From positions 62,001 to 126,000 of the forward strand of contig JAHFRP010000010.1 in NCBI GenBank assembly GCA_023266195.1: a stretch of 64,000 nucleotides of DNA, read 5' to 3'. The position numbers were made by a program, and so were the translations under genes. Positions 37,321 to 44,979 of the stretch are shown here, one piece after another. Positions within the stretch are counted from its first letter, which is position 1. Each line of letters begins with the position of its first letter. The notes beneath the pieces were generated by a model. The model searched no databases and was not told the origin of the DNA. It saw only the letters and a list, made by a program, of their open reading frames with translations. Source of the DNA: Sulfuricella sp. GTDB lineage: Bacteria > Pseudomonadota > Gammaproteobacteria > Burkholderiales > Sulfuricellaceae.

Positions 37321-40300
37321 ATGGCGATCGACAAACCAGCGTTGCGTATCGCCGGACTCTATGCGGTGCTAGGCATGGCGTGGATCGCCGTGTCGGGCCG
37401 GTTCATGCTGGCCTTCGCGCCGGATATCGTTTTTTTTCCTCAGATCGGTGTCTGGAAGGGAACGATTATTATCCTGGTTACGGCATTTGCACTTTATCTC
37501 GGATTGAACAGGTACGCCCTCAGGCACGTCTATCCGGCAAAAACATCCTCTCTTGAAGCCAATGCAAAGCCGCCGATCCGGGGTTTCGTCGCGCTCGCCG
37601 CCGTTGTGGTCATGGCCGGCCTGAGCGCGGCATCCTATCTGGCCAGCCAGCAGAAGGAACGGGAGATAGGAAAGTTGCAGGCTGTCGGCAATCTCAAGGC
37701 CAGCCAGGTTGAAACCTGGATGGCCGAGCGCAAGGGCGATGCGCAAAATATCCACACCAATGAATACCTGGCTGAACTGTATCAACGCAACGACGAAGCC
37801 AGTCGCGGGAAATTGCTGAAACGTCTGGAGAGCTACCGGAACGCCTACCACTACAAGCGCGTGCTGCTGCTCGACGAGCGTGGAAACGTGTTGATGTTAG
37901 CCGGCAGCACCCATCTCGATTCGCCCAGGCTGCGGGATACGGTACGGCGGGCGATTGCCGAAGACAGGGTGCTCGATACCGACCTTTACCGCCTGGAGGA
38001 TGGGGCCGGTGAGGTGCACCTGGAATTCGTTGCTCCGCTCCCGTCCGCAGCCGGACAACCCAGGCTGGCCGTGGTGCTGGATGCCGACCCGGAGCAGTTC
38101 CTGTTTCCCTTCATTCAGTCCTGGCCGGTTCCGAGCGCCAGCGCCGAAACCCTGCTGTTCCGGCGCGACGGCGACAATGTCCTGTTTCTCAACCAGTTGC
38201 GCTATCGCCAGGATGCGGCGCTCAAGTTGCGCATTCCCTTCAGCCGGGAGAAGCTGCTTGCTGTCCAGGTGGCCGCGGGGCAGGTTGCGGTGGGCGGCGC
38301 GGTGGAAGGTGTCGATTACCGCGGCGTGCCCGTGCTGGGCGTGGCGAGGGCGATATCGGGCACCTCCTGGTCCCTGGTCGCCAAGATGGACAAGGATGAA
38401 CTGTATACGCAGTCGCGGCGGGATGCGGCGTGGATCATCCTGGGCGGCACGCTGGCCCTGATCCTCGTCGCTGCCGCCGCCATCGTCGTGCTTCAGCGCC
38501 GGGACCTGCATTCTTCCCTGATTCAGCGCGAACAGCAGGAAGGAAAGCTGCGCGCCCTTCAATTGCTCGACGCCATTGCCGAAGCGTCTACCGATATCAT
38601 CTTCGTCAAGGATGCCGCCGGCCGCTATCTGCTCGCCAATCCGGCGGCCGCAGCCTTTCTGGGCAAGACGCAGGAGGAAATGCTGGGCAAGGACGATGCC
38701 GCTCTTTTCCCGCCGGACAAGGCCGAACGGGTCCGGGCCATCGATCAGGAGATACTGCGGGGCGGAAAAATCAAGGCTTACGAGAATGACCTCCCCAGTG
38801 CGGATGGGGCGCGCGCCCTGCTGGAAACCAAGGGGCCGCTGCGCAATGAGCGGGGCGAGGTGATCGGCCTGTTCGGGGTTGCCCGCGACATCACCGAGCG
38901 CAAACGGGCGGAGGAAAAGATGCGCCAGGCCGCGATGGTGTTCGAGAGCACTCAGGACGGTGTTTCGATCACCGACCCCGCAGGGCGTATCCTGGCGGTC
39001 AATCACGCATTCACCAAGGTTACCGGTTATGCCGAGGCCGAGGTGCTGGGCCGGAACCCGCGCATTCTCAAGTCTGGCCAGCAGGGGGAGGAGTTCTACC
39101 GGGAATTGTGGGCCACGCTGCTCAAAACGGGTTCGTGGCAGGGAGAGGTCTGGAACCGGCGCAAGGACGGCGAAACCTACCCTGAATTTCTGACGATCAG
39201 TGCCGTGCATGACGAACAGGGCAACGTGACCAATTACGTCGGAGTGTTCACCGATATCAGCCAGCTCTGGCGCAGCAAGAAAGACCTGGAACATCTGGCC
39301 CACTACGATCCGCTGACCGACCTGCCCAACCGGTTGCTGGTGCAGTCGCGGCTGGAGCATGCCCTGGAGCGCGCCCAGCGCCATGGGCATCGTGTCGGGA
39401 TGCTATATCTCGACCTGGATCACTTCAAGACGGTGACCGACAGCCTGGGGCACCATGCCGGCGATGACTTGCTGGTTTTCGTGGCGCGGCGCCTGAAGGG
39501 CCGGTTACGCGAGGAAGATACCCTGGGGCGTCTGGGCGGCGACGAATTCTTGATTGTGCTGGAGTCGCTCAATGGGCCGCAGGACGCCGCGCTGGTGGCG
39601 GGAAATATCCTGGCTGCGCTGGTGGAACCGTTCGATTTGCCGAGCAGTCAGGAAGTTTTTATCAGCACGTCCATCGGCATCGGCATCTTTCCCGAGGACG
39701 GGGCCACTTCGGCCGAATTGCTGCGCAATGCCGACACGGCGATGTATCGGGCCAAAGACAGAGGCCGCAACCAGTTCTGTTTCTACACCGGCGACATGAA
39801 CGTCGACGCGCTGGCCCGGTTGGAGCTGGAAGCCGCATTGAGGCGGGCGCTGGAACGCAACGAGCTGCTGCTCCACTATCAGCCCAAGGTCGATCTGAAG
39901 ACCGGCTGCATGTCCGGCGCCGAGGCTTTGATTCGCTGGCAGCGGGAAGGCGTGGGCTTGGTGCCGCCGGTGCAGTTCATTCCACTGGCGGAAAAGTCCG
40001 ACCTGATCGTCTCCATCGGAAACTGGGCGATCGATGCCGCTTGCCGCGAGATACGGGGCTGGCTCGATGCCGGCCTGCCCGACGTGCATGTGGCGGTGAA
40101 TTTGTCGGCGCGCCAGTTCCGTTCCGGCGAACTCGACGGCATTGTCGCGGCGGCGCTGGAAAAATATGGCGTCGCGCCCGGCTGCCTGGAGCTGGAAGTC
40201 ACCGAGAGTATGCTGATGGAGCGGCCCGACGAGGCGGTTTTGATGCTCAACAAGCTCAAGCAGATCGGCGTGAAGCTTTCGCTCGACGATTTCGGCACCG

Positions 40301-41013
40301 GTTATTCGAGCCTGACCTATCTGATGCGTTTCCCGATCGACAACCTCAAGATCGACCAGTCGTTCGTGCGCGATATCGTGTCCGACCCCGATTCCGCCGC
40401 GATCGCTGCTTCGATCATCGCCCTGGCCCACCGCATGCGGCTGAAGGTGGTGGCGGAAGGCGTGGAAACGGAGGCGCAGCTGGGCTATCTGCGGATGCGC
40501 GGCTGCGACGAAATGCAGGGCTATTATTTCAGCAAGCCGGTGCCGGCCGGGGCTTTCTTCGAAATGATGCAGACCGGGAAAGCGTTGCCGCCGGTCGAAC
40601 CGGAAGCGCCGGAGGCGCGCACCCTGCTGATCGTGGACGACGAACCCGACATATTGGCCGCCCTGCGCTGTTCGCTGAGGGGGGGCGGCTACCGCATCCT
40701 GTCTGCCGGCAGCGCGCGCGAGGGCCTGGAAATCCTCGCCTGCAATGCCGTGCACGTCATCCTTTCGGATCAGTGCATGCCGGAAATGAGCGGCACCGAA
40801 TTCATGGACCGGGTCAAGGAACTGCACCCGAATACCGTGCGCATCGTGCTGTCTGGCTACACCAACCTGGAGTCGATTACCCGTGCGGTGAACGAGGGAA
40901 CCCTCTACAAGTTCATCTCCAAGCCATGGGACAACGATCTGTTGCGCGAACACATGCGCGACGCATTCCGCTATTACGAGGCGGTCGTCCAGCCGAGAAT
41001 TGCTCCGCCATAG
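37321..41013 (+). CDS. membrane PAS-PAS-GGDEF-EAL protein with C-terminal receiver domain
   Basis: 1230 residues. TM helices near 8-30, 46-64, 86-108 and 368-392; residues 110-365 form a periplasmic sensor-like region; two PAS domains (about 413-530, 535-650); GGDEF with intact RLGGDEF near 740; EAL with GAEALIRW near 867 and DDFGTGYSSL; then a receiver domain (about 1100-1215) with LLIVDDEPD, phospho-acceptor Asp in ILSDQCMPEMSG and Lys in FISKPW. Both cyclic-di-GMP synthesis and hydrolysis appear possible. Receivers usually lie at the N-terminus of such proteins, so this order is less common. No kinase is adjacent. Confidence 0.93.
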   Translation: MAIDKPALRIAGLYAVLGMAWIAVSGRFMLAFAPDIVFFPQIGVWKGTIIILVTAFALYLGLNRYALRHVYPAKTSSLEANAKPPIRGFVALAAVVVMAGLSAASYLASQQKEREIGKLQAVGNLKASQVETWMAERKGDAQNIHTNEYLAELYQRNDEASRGKLLKRLESYRNAYHYKRVLLLDERGNVLMLAGSTHLDSPRLRDTVRRAIAEDRVLDTDLYRLEDGAGEVHLEFVAPLPSAAGQPRLAVVLDADPEQFLFPFIQSWPVPSASAETLLFRRDGDNVLFLNQLRYRQDAALKLRIPFSREKLLAVQVAAGQVAVGGAVEGVDYRGVPVLGVARAISGTSWSLVAKMDKDELYTQSRRDAAWIILGGTLALILVAAAAIVVLQRRDLHSSLIQREQQEGKLRALQLLDAIAEASTDIIFVKDAAGRYLLANPAAAAFLGKTQEEMLGKDDAALFPPDKAERVRAIDQEILRGGKIKAYENDLPSADGARALLETKGPLRNERGEVIGLFGVARDITERKRAEEKMRQAAMVFESTQDGVSITDPAGRILAVNHAFTKVTGYAEAEVLGRNPRILKSGQQGEEFYRELWATLLKTGSWQGEVWNRRKDGETYPEFLTISAVHDEQGNVTNYVGVFTDISQLWRSKKDLEHLAHYDPLTDLPNRLLVQSRLEHALERAQRHGHRVGMLYLDLDHFKTVTDSLGHHAGDDLLVFVARRLKGRLREEDTLGRLGGDEFLIVLESLNGPQDAALVAGNILAALVEPFDLPSSQEVFISTSIGIGIFPEDGATSAELLRNADTAMYRAKDRGRNQFCFYTGDMNVDALARLELEAALRRALERNELLLHYQPKVDLKTGCMSGAEALIRWQREGVGLVPPVQFIPLAEKSDLIVSIGNWAIDAACREIRGWLDAGLPDVHVAVNLSARQFRSGELDGIVAAALEKYGVAPGCLELEVTESMLMERPDEAVLMLNKLKQIGVKLSLDDFGTGYSSLTYLMRFPIDNLKIDQSFVRDIVSDPDSAAIAASIIALAHRMRLKVVAEGVETEAQLGYLRMRGCDEMQGYYFSKPVPAGAFFEMMQTGKALPPVEPEAPEARTLLIVDDEPDILAALRCSLRGGGYRILSAGSAREGLEILACNAVHVILSDQCMPEMSGTEFMDRVKELHPNTVRIVLSGYTNLESITRAVNEGTLYKFISKPWDNDLLREHMRDAFRYYEAVVQPRIAPP

Positions 41014-41077
41014 CGCGGGAATGGCGTTGATTCATCGGCTTCCTGATTTATTGGACTAGAATTTGCCGATTCGGCCG

Positions 41078-41228
41078 TTAACAGGGCGTTGAAAAAACGT
41101 AGCGAGGGGGCGTCAGGCTAGGAAAAAACAGGCGAAGAAGCGGAGTTTACATGGAGTAAATGAGCATTCTGAGCCTGTTTTTTGACCGCGCATCACGCCT
41201 CCGCAGTAGTTTTTCAACGCCCTGTTAA
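41078..41228. mobile_element. 151-bp MITE-like element with perfect 19-bp terminal inverted repeats
   Basis: TTAACAGGGCGTTGAAAAA at 41078-41096 is repeated in inverse at 41210-41228. Inner arms (AAAAAACAGGC near 41126 and GCCTGTTTTTT near 41173) are also complementary, so the whole folds into one long hairpin. No coding capacity. The sequence type is one I associate with repeats in betaproteobacterial genomes. Confidence 0.8.
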
Positions 41229-41231
41229 ATG

Positions 41232-41303
41232 TCGCCATTCCGGGCTTGACCCGGAATCCAGGGGCCTTGTCGATACCGGATTTCCGCTTGCGCGGGAATC
41301 CGG
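41232..41303. repeat. tandem small palindromes (ATTCCGGG and CCGGATTTCCGC types)
   Basis: ATTCCGGGCTTGACCCGGAAT at its core (41238-41258) and an arm pair CCGGATTTCCGC / GCGGGAATCCGG at 41276-41303. Dispersed-repeat look; directly abuts the MITE-like element. Confidence 0.55.
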
Positions 41304-41821
41304 AGCATCGATATTTATATGTGGCCGTCCCTATTAATATTGAACCCGGATTGTCCATTAGCCGACATTGACGGGCGCCGGGATGACGGGCGGACATTGG
41401 CCCAGAGACCATCGAACCGGGTGCGTCGTCGCGGCACAGGGAGCATGAGCGTATTGCGTTGCGGTTGGTGAATTTAATCTCGAATCCGCCAGCAGTCGCG
41501 CTGGTTAACTCTGAAATCCTCAAAATATCAAAATGTTGTTCTAATGGATTCCTTTGGAACCATGAGTCCACGATCGCATATTAGCCATCGGCTAATGGAT
41601 AATCTGGGTTGAATTCAAAGGGAAAATATCTAAAATAGAGGCAAATGGAAAAAGGGGGAAGTTGGCCGTTGGCGCTAGAGCTAGCCCGGCGGTTTATTAT
41701 TGTAACGATAGCCGACTAGGAAAGTGCGGCATTGAACAAATCCGGTCACAAACCGGTTGCATTTTGCGAAACAGATCGTCGATAAAAAACCAACGTCTCT
41801 GCAAGCCTTGTAAATATTGGT
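41304..41821. other. non-coding flank left of the integrated element
   Basis: About 520 bp with moderate AT content. The possible frames here are not protein-like; the last one simply translates the tRNA fragment. Nothing further seen. Confidence 0.4.
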
Positions 41822-41863
41822 GCCCCAGAGACGAATCGAACGTCCGACCTACCCCTTAGGAGG
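41818..41863 (-). other. attL: 3' fragment of tRNA-Arg(CCU)
   Basis: Bases 41822-41863 are identical to 59889-59930 inside the intact tRNA-Arg (42 of 42). On the minus strand the fragment continues into A-CCA (41818-41821), so it preserves the original tRNA 3' end with discriminator A. It marks the left edge of the integrated element. Confidence 0.92.
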
Positions 41864-41980
41864 CGAACGGTCTATTCAAAGTTAACGATAAATCAATCTG
41901 TTACGCGAGCACGCCCCGCGCAAGTGTGACTGAATTGGACAAGGATGCTCAGCACGTGACAGCAGCGCGTCACGATCTGG

Positions 41981-42415
41981 TCACGTTGGGCTGATGGCTC
42001 GAACGGTAATGAGCAGCTGGACGTAGCCGTCTTTGCTGATGCCTTTTGGCAGGTCGATGGAGCGCAGGGTTAACCATTCGGCTTCGGTGATCCTGAGCGC
42101 GTCAACCAGGGACTTGTCGCCGGCGAGCTCGCGCAGACCGCTGGGAGCACCATGATCCGAGAGGATTTCGCGGGCGGGATGGTCGCTCGCATATTCCTTG
42201 CGGGTTTGATCGAGAGCATCGCCGACGAGATCGGAGAGAGTAACATCGAGCGCGCCGGAAATGGCCCGCAAAACGTCGGTCGAAACGCCTTTCTCGCCAC
42301 CCTCGAAACGCGAGATATGGCTTTGGTCGATCCCCGCGAGCTTTGCTAGTTGAGCCTGGGTCAGACTCTTGGATTTACGCAAGGCGCGGAGCCTGTTGGG
42401 TAGTGTGTCATTCAT
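41981..42415 (-). CDS. XRE-family repressor (CI-like)
   Basis: 144 residues. HTH in RLRALRKSKSLTQAQLAKLA and QSHISRFEGG near residues 6-45; the C-terminal half has no peptidase motif, so it is not a LexA/CI-type autocleaving repressor. Divergent from the small Cro-like gene. ATG 42415 lies only 6 nt from a TATACT -10 element, implying a leaderless mRNA as for lambda cI from PRM. Confidence 0.85.
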   Translation of the reverse strand: MNDTLPNRLRALRKSKSLTQAQLAKLAGIDQSHISRFEGGEKGVSTDVLRAISGALDVTLSDLVGDALDQTRKEYASDHPAREILSDHGAPSGLRELAGDKSLVDALRITEAEWLTLRSIDLPKGISKDGYVQLLITVRAISPT

Positions 42416-42421
42416 GCGCGA

Positions 42422-42450
42422 AGTATAACACTTGATCATTTTCATATGAA
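42422..42450 (-). promoter_or_regulatory. repressor promoter, leaderless
   Basis: Minus strand: TTCATA (42450-42445), 17-bp spacer, TATACT (42427-42422), then 6 nt to ATG 42415. The -35 lies inside the palindrome TTCATATGAA (42441-42450), a likely operator half. Confidence 0.6.
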
Positions 42451-42469
42451 CGAAAGACATAATTTCGCC

Positions 42470-42499
42470 TTGAAACATGCCCGAAGTGCATAGTATAAT
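42470..42499 (+). promoter_or_regulatory. early rightward promoter of the element
   Basis: TTGAAA (42470-42475), 18-bp spacer, TATAAT (42494-42499), ahead of the Cro-like gene whose ribosome binding site is GGAGGG. AGTATAA occurs in this -10 region and again at 42422 in the opposed promoter, a candidate shared operator element. Confidence 0.75.
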
Positions 42500-42528
42500 G
42501 ACCAAAAGGCATATATGGAGGGCTCAAA

Positions 42529-42723
42529 ATGAGAATCAGAGAGCTACGAAAACAGGCCGGCATGACTCAGGCGCAGCTTGCCCAAGCGGTTGGTGTTGGG
42601 CAGAGCGATATCAGCCGCATCGAGAGCGGGCAGCGTCAGGTCACGGTCCCGCAGCTTTGCGCCATTGCCATGGCGCTCAAGGTGCATCCGGCGGAACTGC
42701 TGCCAATGCCGGCGGCGGCGTAG
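42529..42723 (+). CDS. small XRE-family regulator (Cro-like)
   Basis: 64 residues, essentially a single HTH: MRIRELRKQAGMTQAQLAQA, then VGQSDISRIESGQRQVTVPQL. Ribosome binding site GGAGGG 6 nt upstream. Faces the repressor gene and heads the rightward operon with the O-like initiator. Confidence 0.85.
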   Translation: MRIRELRKQAGMTQAQLAQAVGVGQSDISRIESGQRQVTVPQLCAIAMALKVHPAELLPMPAAA

Positions 42724-42733
42724 GAGCGATGGC

Positions 42734-43567
42734 GTGAACGCGCTTGTCGAGGCAATCATCAAGGGACGATTGACTCACCGACAGGCGCGCATCGCTTTGG
42801 CTGTGGCGACGGGCGGCAAGATGGGCGCGCGCCGGCTGGAGGCAGTAACGGGCATCGACCGGGCGCACTGTGTGCGCGCCTTGGCGGAACTGGTGGCAAT
42901 GGGTTGGATTGCGCGGGATGGTGACGGCGCGCGGCCTGTGGATAATTCGGCGGAGGCGTGTGCCGAATCAGCACACGGCGTGTGCCGAAAGAGCACACAG
43001 GGGGTGCCGAATCAGCACACGTGTGCCGAAAAAGCACACGTCCCGGAATCCGCGCCAGTGGCCGAATCCGGCGGGCGTGTGCCGAAAGAGCACACCCCCC
43101 TTTGTAGTAGTGGTAGTAGTTATTTAAATACTACTACCACTACACACCACGGCGAAGATGCCGAATTGGTGTTTCCAAACGGCTTCACGGCGGAACAGCA
43201 GAAGGCAGCAAAGCATCTGCTGGCCCCAATCAACGGCCAGGCTCAGGCGCTACTGGACGAAATGGCGGGCAGGGCTGCGATACACCCGATCAAGAACCAG
43301 TTGGCCTACCTTCGCGGGCTCGTGCAGCGGGCGCAGGGCGGGGTATTCATCCCCGAGGCCGGTATTTCAGTGGCCGAGGCGAGGCACCGGGCCGAGCAGG
43401 CCAGGAAACTACGAAAGGAGCAAGAGGATGTTTTCACCGCAGAGATCAAGAAGCACCCCCCACCCGCTGGCGCGCTCGAATCCGTCAAGGCAGCGCTCCA
43501 CCGTCCGGGCACCCAAGGACGAGCACACCGAACAGGCTGCGCTGATGCAGTGGGCGCGCCTCCATAG
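42734..43567 (+). CDS. replication initiator, phage lambda O-like, containing the origin iterons
   Basis: 277 residues from GTG 42734 (ribosome binding site AGGAGC). Residues 1-70 form a winged-helix-like region (LTHRQARIALAVATGGKMGA, GIDRAHCVRALAELVAMGWI). Residues 75-125 are encoded by five iterons and so are repetitive (Ala/Glu/His/Cys). Residues 140-225 hold the block LLDEMAGRAAIHPIKNQLAYLRGLV, seen in phage replication proteins. The 3' end overlaps the VRR-NUC gene by 140 nt in another frame. Role inferred from architecture; no helicase loader gene is recognised next to it. Confidence 0.7.
   Translation: MNALVEAIIKGRLTHRQARIALAVATGGKMGARRLEAVTGIDRAHCVRALAELVAMGWIARDGDGARPVDNSAEACAESAHGVCRKSTQGVPNQHTCAEKAHVPESAPVAESGGRVPKEHTPLCSSGSSYLNTTTTTHHGEDAELVFPNGFTAEQQKAAKHLLAPINGQAQALLDEMAGRAAIHPIKNQLAYLRGLVQRAQGGVFIPEAGISVAEARHRAEQARKLRKEQEDVFTAEIKKHPPPAGALESVKAALHRPGTQGRAHRTGCADAVGAPP
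42958..43095. repeat. five 19-bp palindromic iterons (putative origin)
   Basis: Copies at 42958-42976, 42980-42998, 43002-43020, 43021-43039 and 43077-43095; consensus GTGTGCCGAAWNAGCACAC, each with GTGTGC/GCACAC dyad symmetry. A degenerate copy lies near 43057-43074. Spacing is about 22, 22, 19 and 56 bp. Lambda has four iterons of similar length inside its O gene. Confidence 0.9.
43107..43143. repeat. AT-centred 14-bp inverted repeat beside the iterons
   Basis: GTAGTGGTAGTAGT (43107-43120), loop TATTTAAAT, then its exact complement (43130-43143). It follows the iterons by 12 bp and could be the unwinding or initiation structure of the origin. It also encodes the Ser/Thr-rich stretch of the initiator. 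Confidence 0.8.
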
Positions 43568-43871
43568 TTACCGCCTGCCGGCGCTGGCCCTGCTGTTCGC
43601 CATTCCGAACGGCGGGCGCCGCGATGCCGTGACCGGTGCCAAGCTCAAGGCGGAAGGCGTCAAGGCCGGGGTGCCCGATCTGTTCCTGCCGGTGCCGTCC
43701 GGGCCGTTTTATGGCCTGTTCATCGAAATGAAGATCCCCGGAAACCGGGTGTCGAGGGAGCAAGCCCAATGGCTGCGGCAGTTGTCCGCCAGCGGTTACC
43801 GGGCTGAGGTGTGCTATGGCTGGGAGGCCGCGGCGAAAGTGTTGAGCAACCATCTGGAGGGCACGCAATGA
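43428..43871 (+). CDS. VRR-NUC domain nuclease
   Basis: 147 residues. The motif GVPDLFLPVPSGPFYGLFIE followed by MKIPGNRVSREQAQWLRQL is the PD-(D/E)XK core of VRR-NUC proteins (PD, then E-M-K), a phage/repair nuclease family for branched DNA. ATG 43428 has GAGCAAGAGG before it and lies inside the end of the initiator gene. The stop overlaps the next start (ATGA). Confidence 0.88.
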   Translation: MFSPQRSRSTPHPLARSNPSRQRSTVRAPKDEHTEQAALMQWARLHSYRLPALALLFAIPNGGRRDAVTGAKLKAEGVKAGVPDLFLPVPSGPFYGLFIEMKIPGNRVSREQAQWLRQLSASGYRAEVCYGWEAAAKVLSNHLEGTQ

Positions 43872-44125
43872 ACGATCTGAGCATTCCGCACGACAACGAG
43901 GCGATGGATTTCGCCGGGCTGGCCATGGTATCGGACTTCCCGGCCACCATCAGGAAAATCACCACCACCGACGATGGAAAGCTCCAGATCGTGCTGGAGT
44001 CCGCCGGTCTGGATTCCGCTGCCATCGCACAGGTGCAGCGCATGCTGGAGCTGCAGCGCGGGGCCGTGCTGCTCACTCTCGAATCGGCACAAGGGAGCCT
44101 GAATTTTGAAGTTCCTCCGACTTAA
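43868..44125 (+). CDS. small acidic protein of unknown function
   Basis: 85 residues, soluble and acidic (MNDLSIPHDNEAMDFAGLAM). ATG overlaps the VRR-NUC stop; the 3' end overlaps the ATPase start by 20 nt. No family recognised. Confidence 0.65.
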   Translation: MNDLSIPHDNEAMDFAGLAMVSDFPATIRKITTTDDGKLQIVLESAGLDSAAIAQVQRMLELQRGAVLLTLESAQGSLNFEVPPT

Positions 44126-44798
44126 AAAACACCGCGTCCGCGCCGATGGCGTGCGCTCGGTTTTGCCGGTGATCGTCGAAAAGAACCGTAAGTTCGGGCT
44201 GACGCTCAGCGAGCAGAAAATCAGCGTGCGTCAGGACGTGCTCATCACCGGAGCGCACCAGGCGGGGAAAACGCGCTGGCTGAGCAGGATGGAAGAAGAA
44301 GCCGCCGGGATCTGGCGTAACAAGCCGGTCGTCATGCTGCGGGTCGTCAATCCGTTGATTAGCTGGGTGCACAACGATGCGATCAGCGGATTCGGCGAAG
44401 AAATGCTTGGCAAGCCGTGGACAAAGACGCGGTGCTGGGAGCGCTCGAAAGTGCTGGTCGAATGGGTGCGAGTCAATAAGGCGGTGGTGCTGATCGACGA
44501 CGCGGACAAACTTTCCAGCCGAAAGCTGGATATCGCGCTGCAGGTTCTGCGGGTATCCGGCCAGGCGGTGGTCACGGCGAGTCACGAGAATCGGCTGCCG
44601 GTATCTTTCCGCATGGTGCTCCAGTCCCGCAACCCGCAGCGCATCAACCTGAAAACGGACGCACCCTACGACGTCACTGTTGTGGTGGTGTGGTTTTTGT
44701 CATTGGCGGCAATGAGCGCAGGAGCGTGGCAGCTTGCCGCGGTCATTGCAGGGCTGAACATGTTCAAGAGTGGCCGCAGGGCGGCGAGGCAAACATGA
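44106..44798 (+). CDS. membrane-anchored P-loop ATPase (Zot-like topology)
   Basis: 230 residues, start codon TTG 44106 with GGGAG about 9 nt upstream. Walker A GAHQAGKT (residues 49-56), Walker B VVLIDDADK (128-136), a sensor-like TASHENRLP, then one or two TM helices (about 190-218) and a basic tail. A cytoplasmic ATPase tethered to the membrane by its C-terminus recalls Zot/gpI assembly proteins of filamentous phages, although those have Walker A at the very N-terminus. Function unknown. Confidence 0.7.
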   Translation: MKFLRLKKHRVRADGVRSVLPVIVEKNRKFGLTLSEQKISVRQDVLITGAHQAGKTRWLSRMEEEAAGIWRNKPVVMLRVVNPLISWVHNDAISGFGEEMLGKPWTKTRCWERSKVLVEWVRVNKAVVLIDDADKLSSRKLDIALQVLRVSGQAVVTASHENRLPVSFRMVLQSRNPQRINLKTDAPYDVTVVVVWFLSLAAMSAGAWQLAAVIAGLNMFKSGRRAARQT

Positions 44799-44881
44799 TA
44801 CGGACGCTGAATCTTATTTTGCTGGTGTTGCTGGTGGTCACCGTGGCTCACGCGGCGTTTTTGCTCGCGCTGCTGACGTGA
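44795..44881 (+). CDS. 28-residue single-TM peptide
   Basis: MIRTLNLILLVLLVVTVAHA plus FLLALLT: an almost pure TM helix. ATG overlaps the ATPase stop (ATGA), and its own stop overlaps GTG 44878 (GTGA), so translation coupling on both sides supports it. It may be an ATPase partner or a minor coat-like peptide. Confidence 0.55.
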   Translation: MIRTLNLILLVLLVVTVAHAAFLLALLT

Positions 44882-44979
44882 TTCTGTGCCGCTCCTGCCG
44901 CTGGTCAAGAGGCACGGCAGCGGGTTTGAGGTGTTTAAACGACTGGCCCGCAAGTCGGGCGGATTGCAGGGGTACGAAT

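Noticed and set aside
41113-41571. 153-codon minus-strand frame
   Set aside because: Composed of the MITE-like element and small palindromes; no ribosome binding site or domain.
41662-41859. 65-codon frame ending CPRDESNVRPTP
   Set aside because: Its end is the translated tRNA-Arg fragment of attL.
43020-43095. CRISPR-like array
   Set aside because: Units of 19 bp with 0-38 bp gaps, each palindromic and inside a gene; these are iterons, with no spacers or cas genes.
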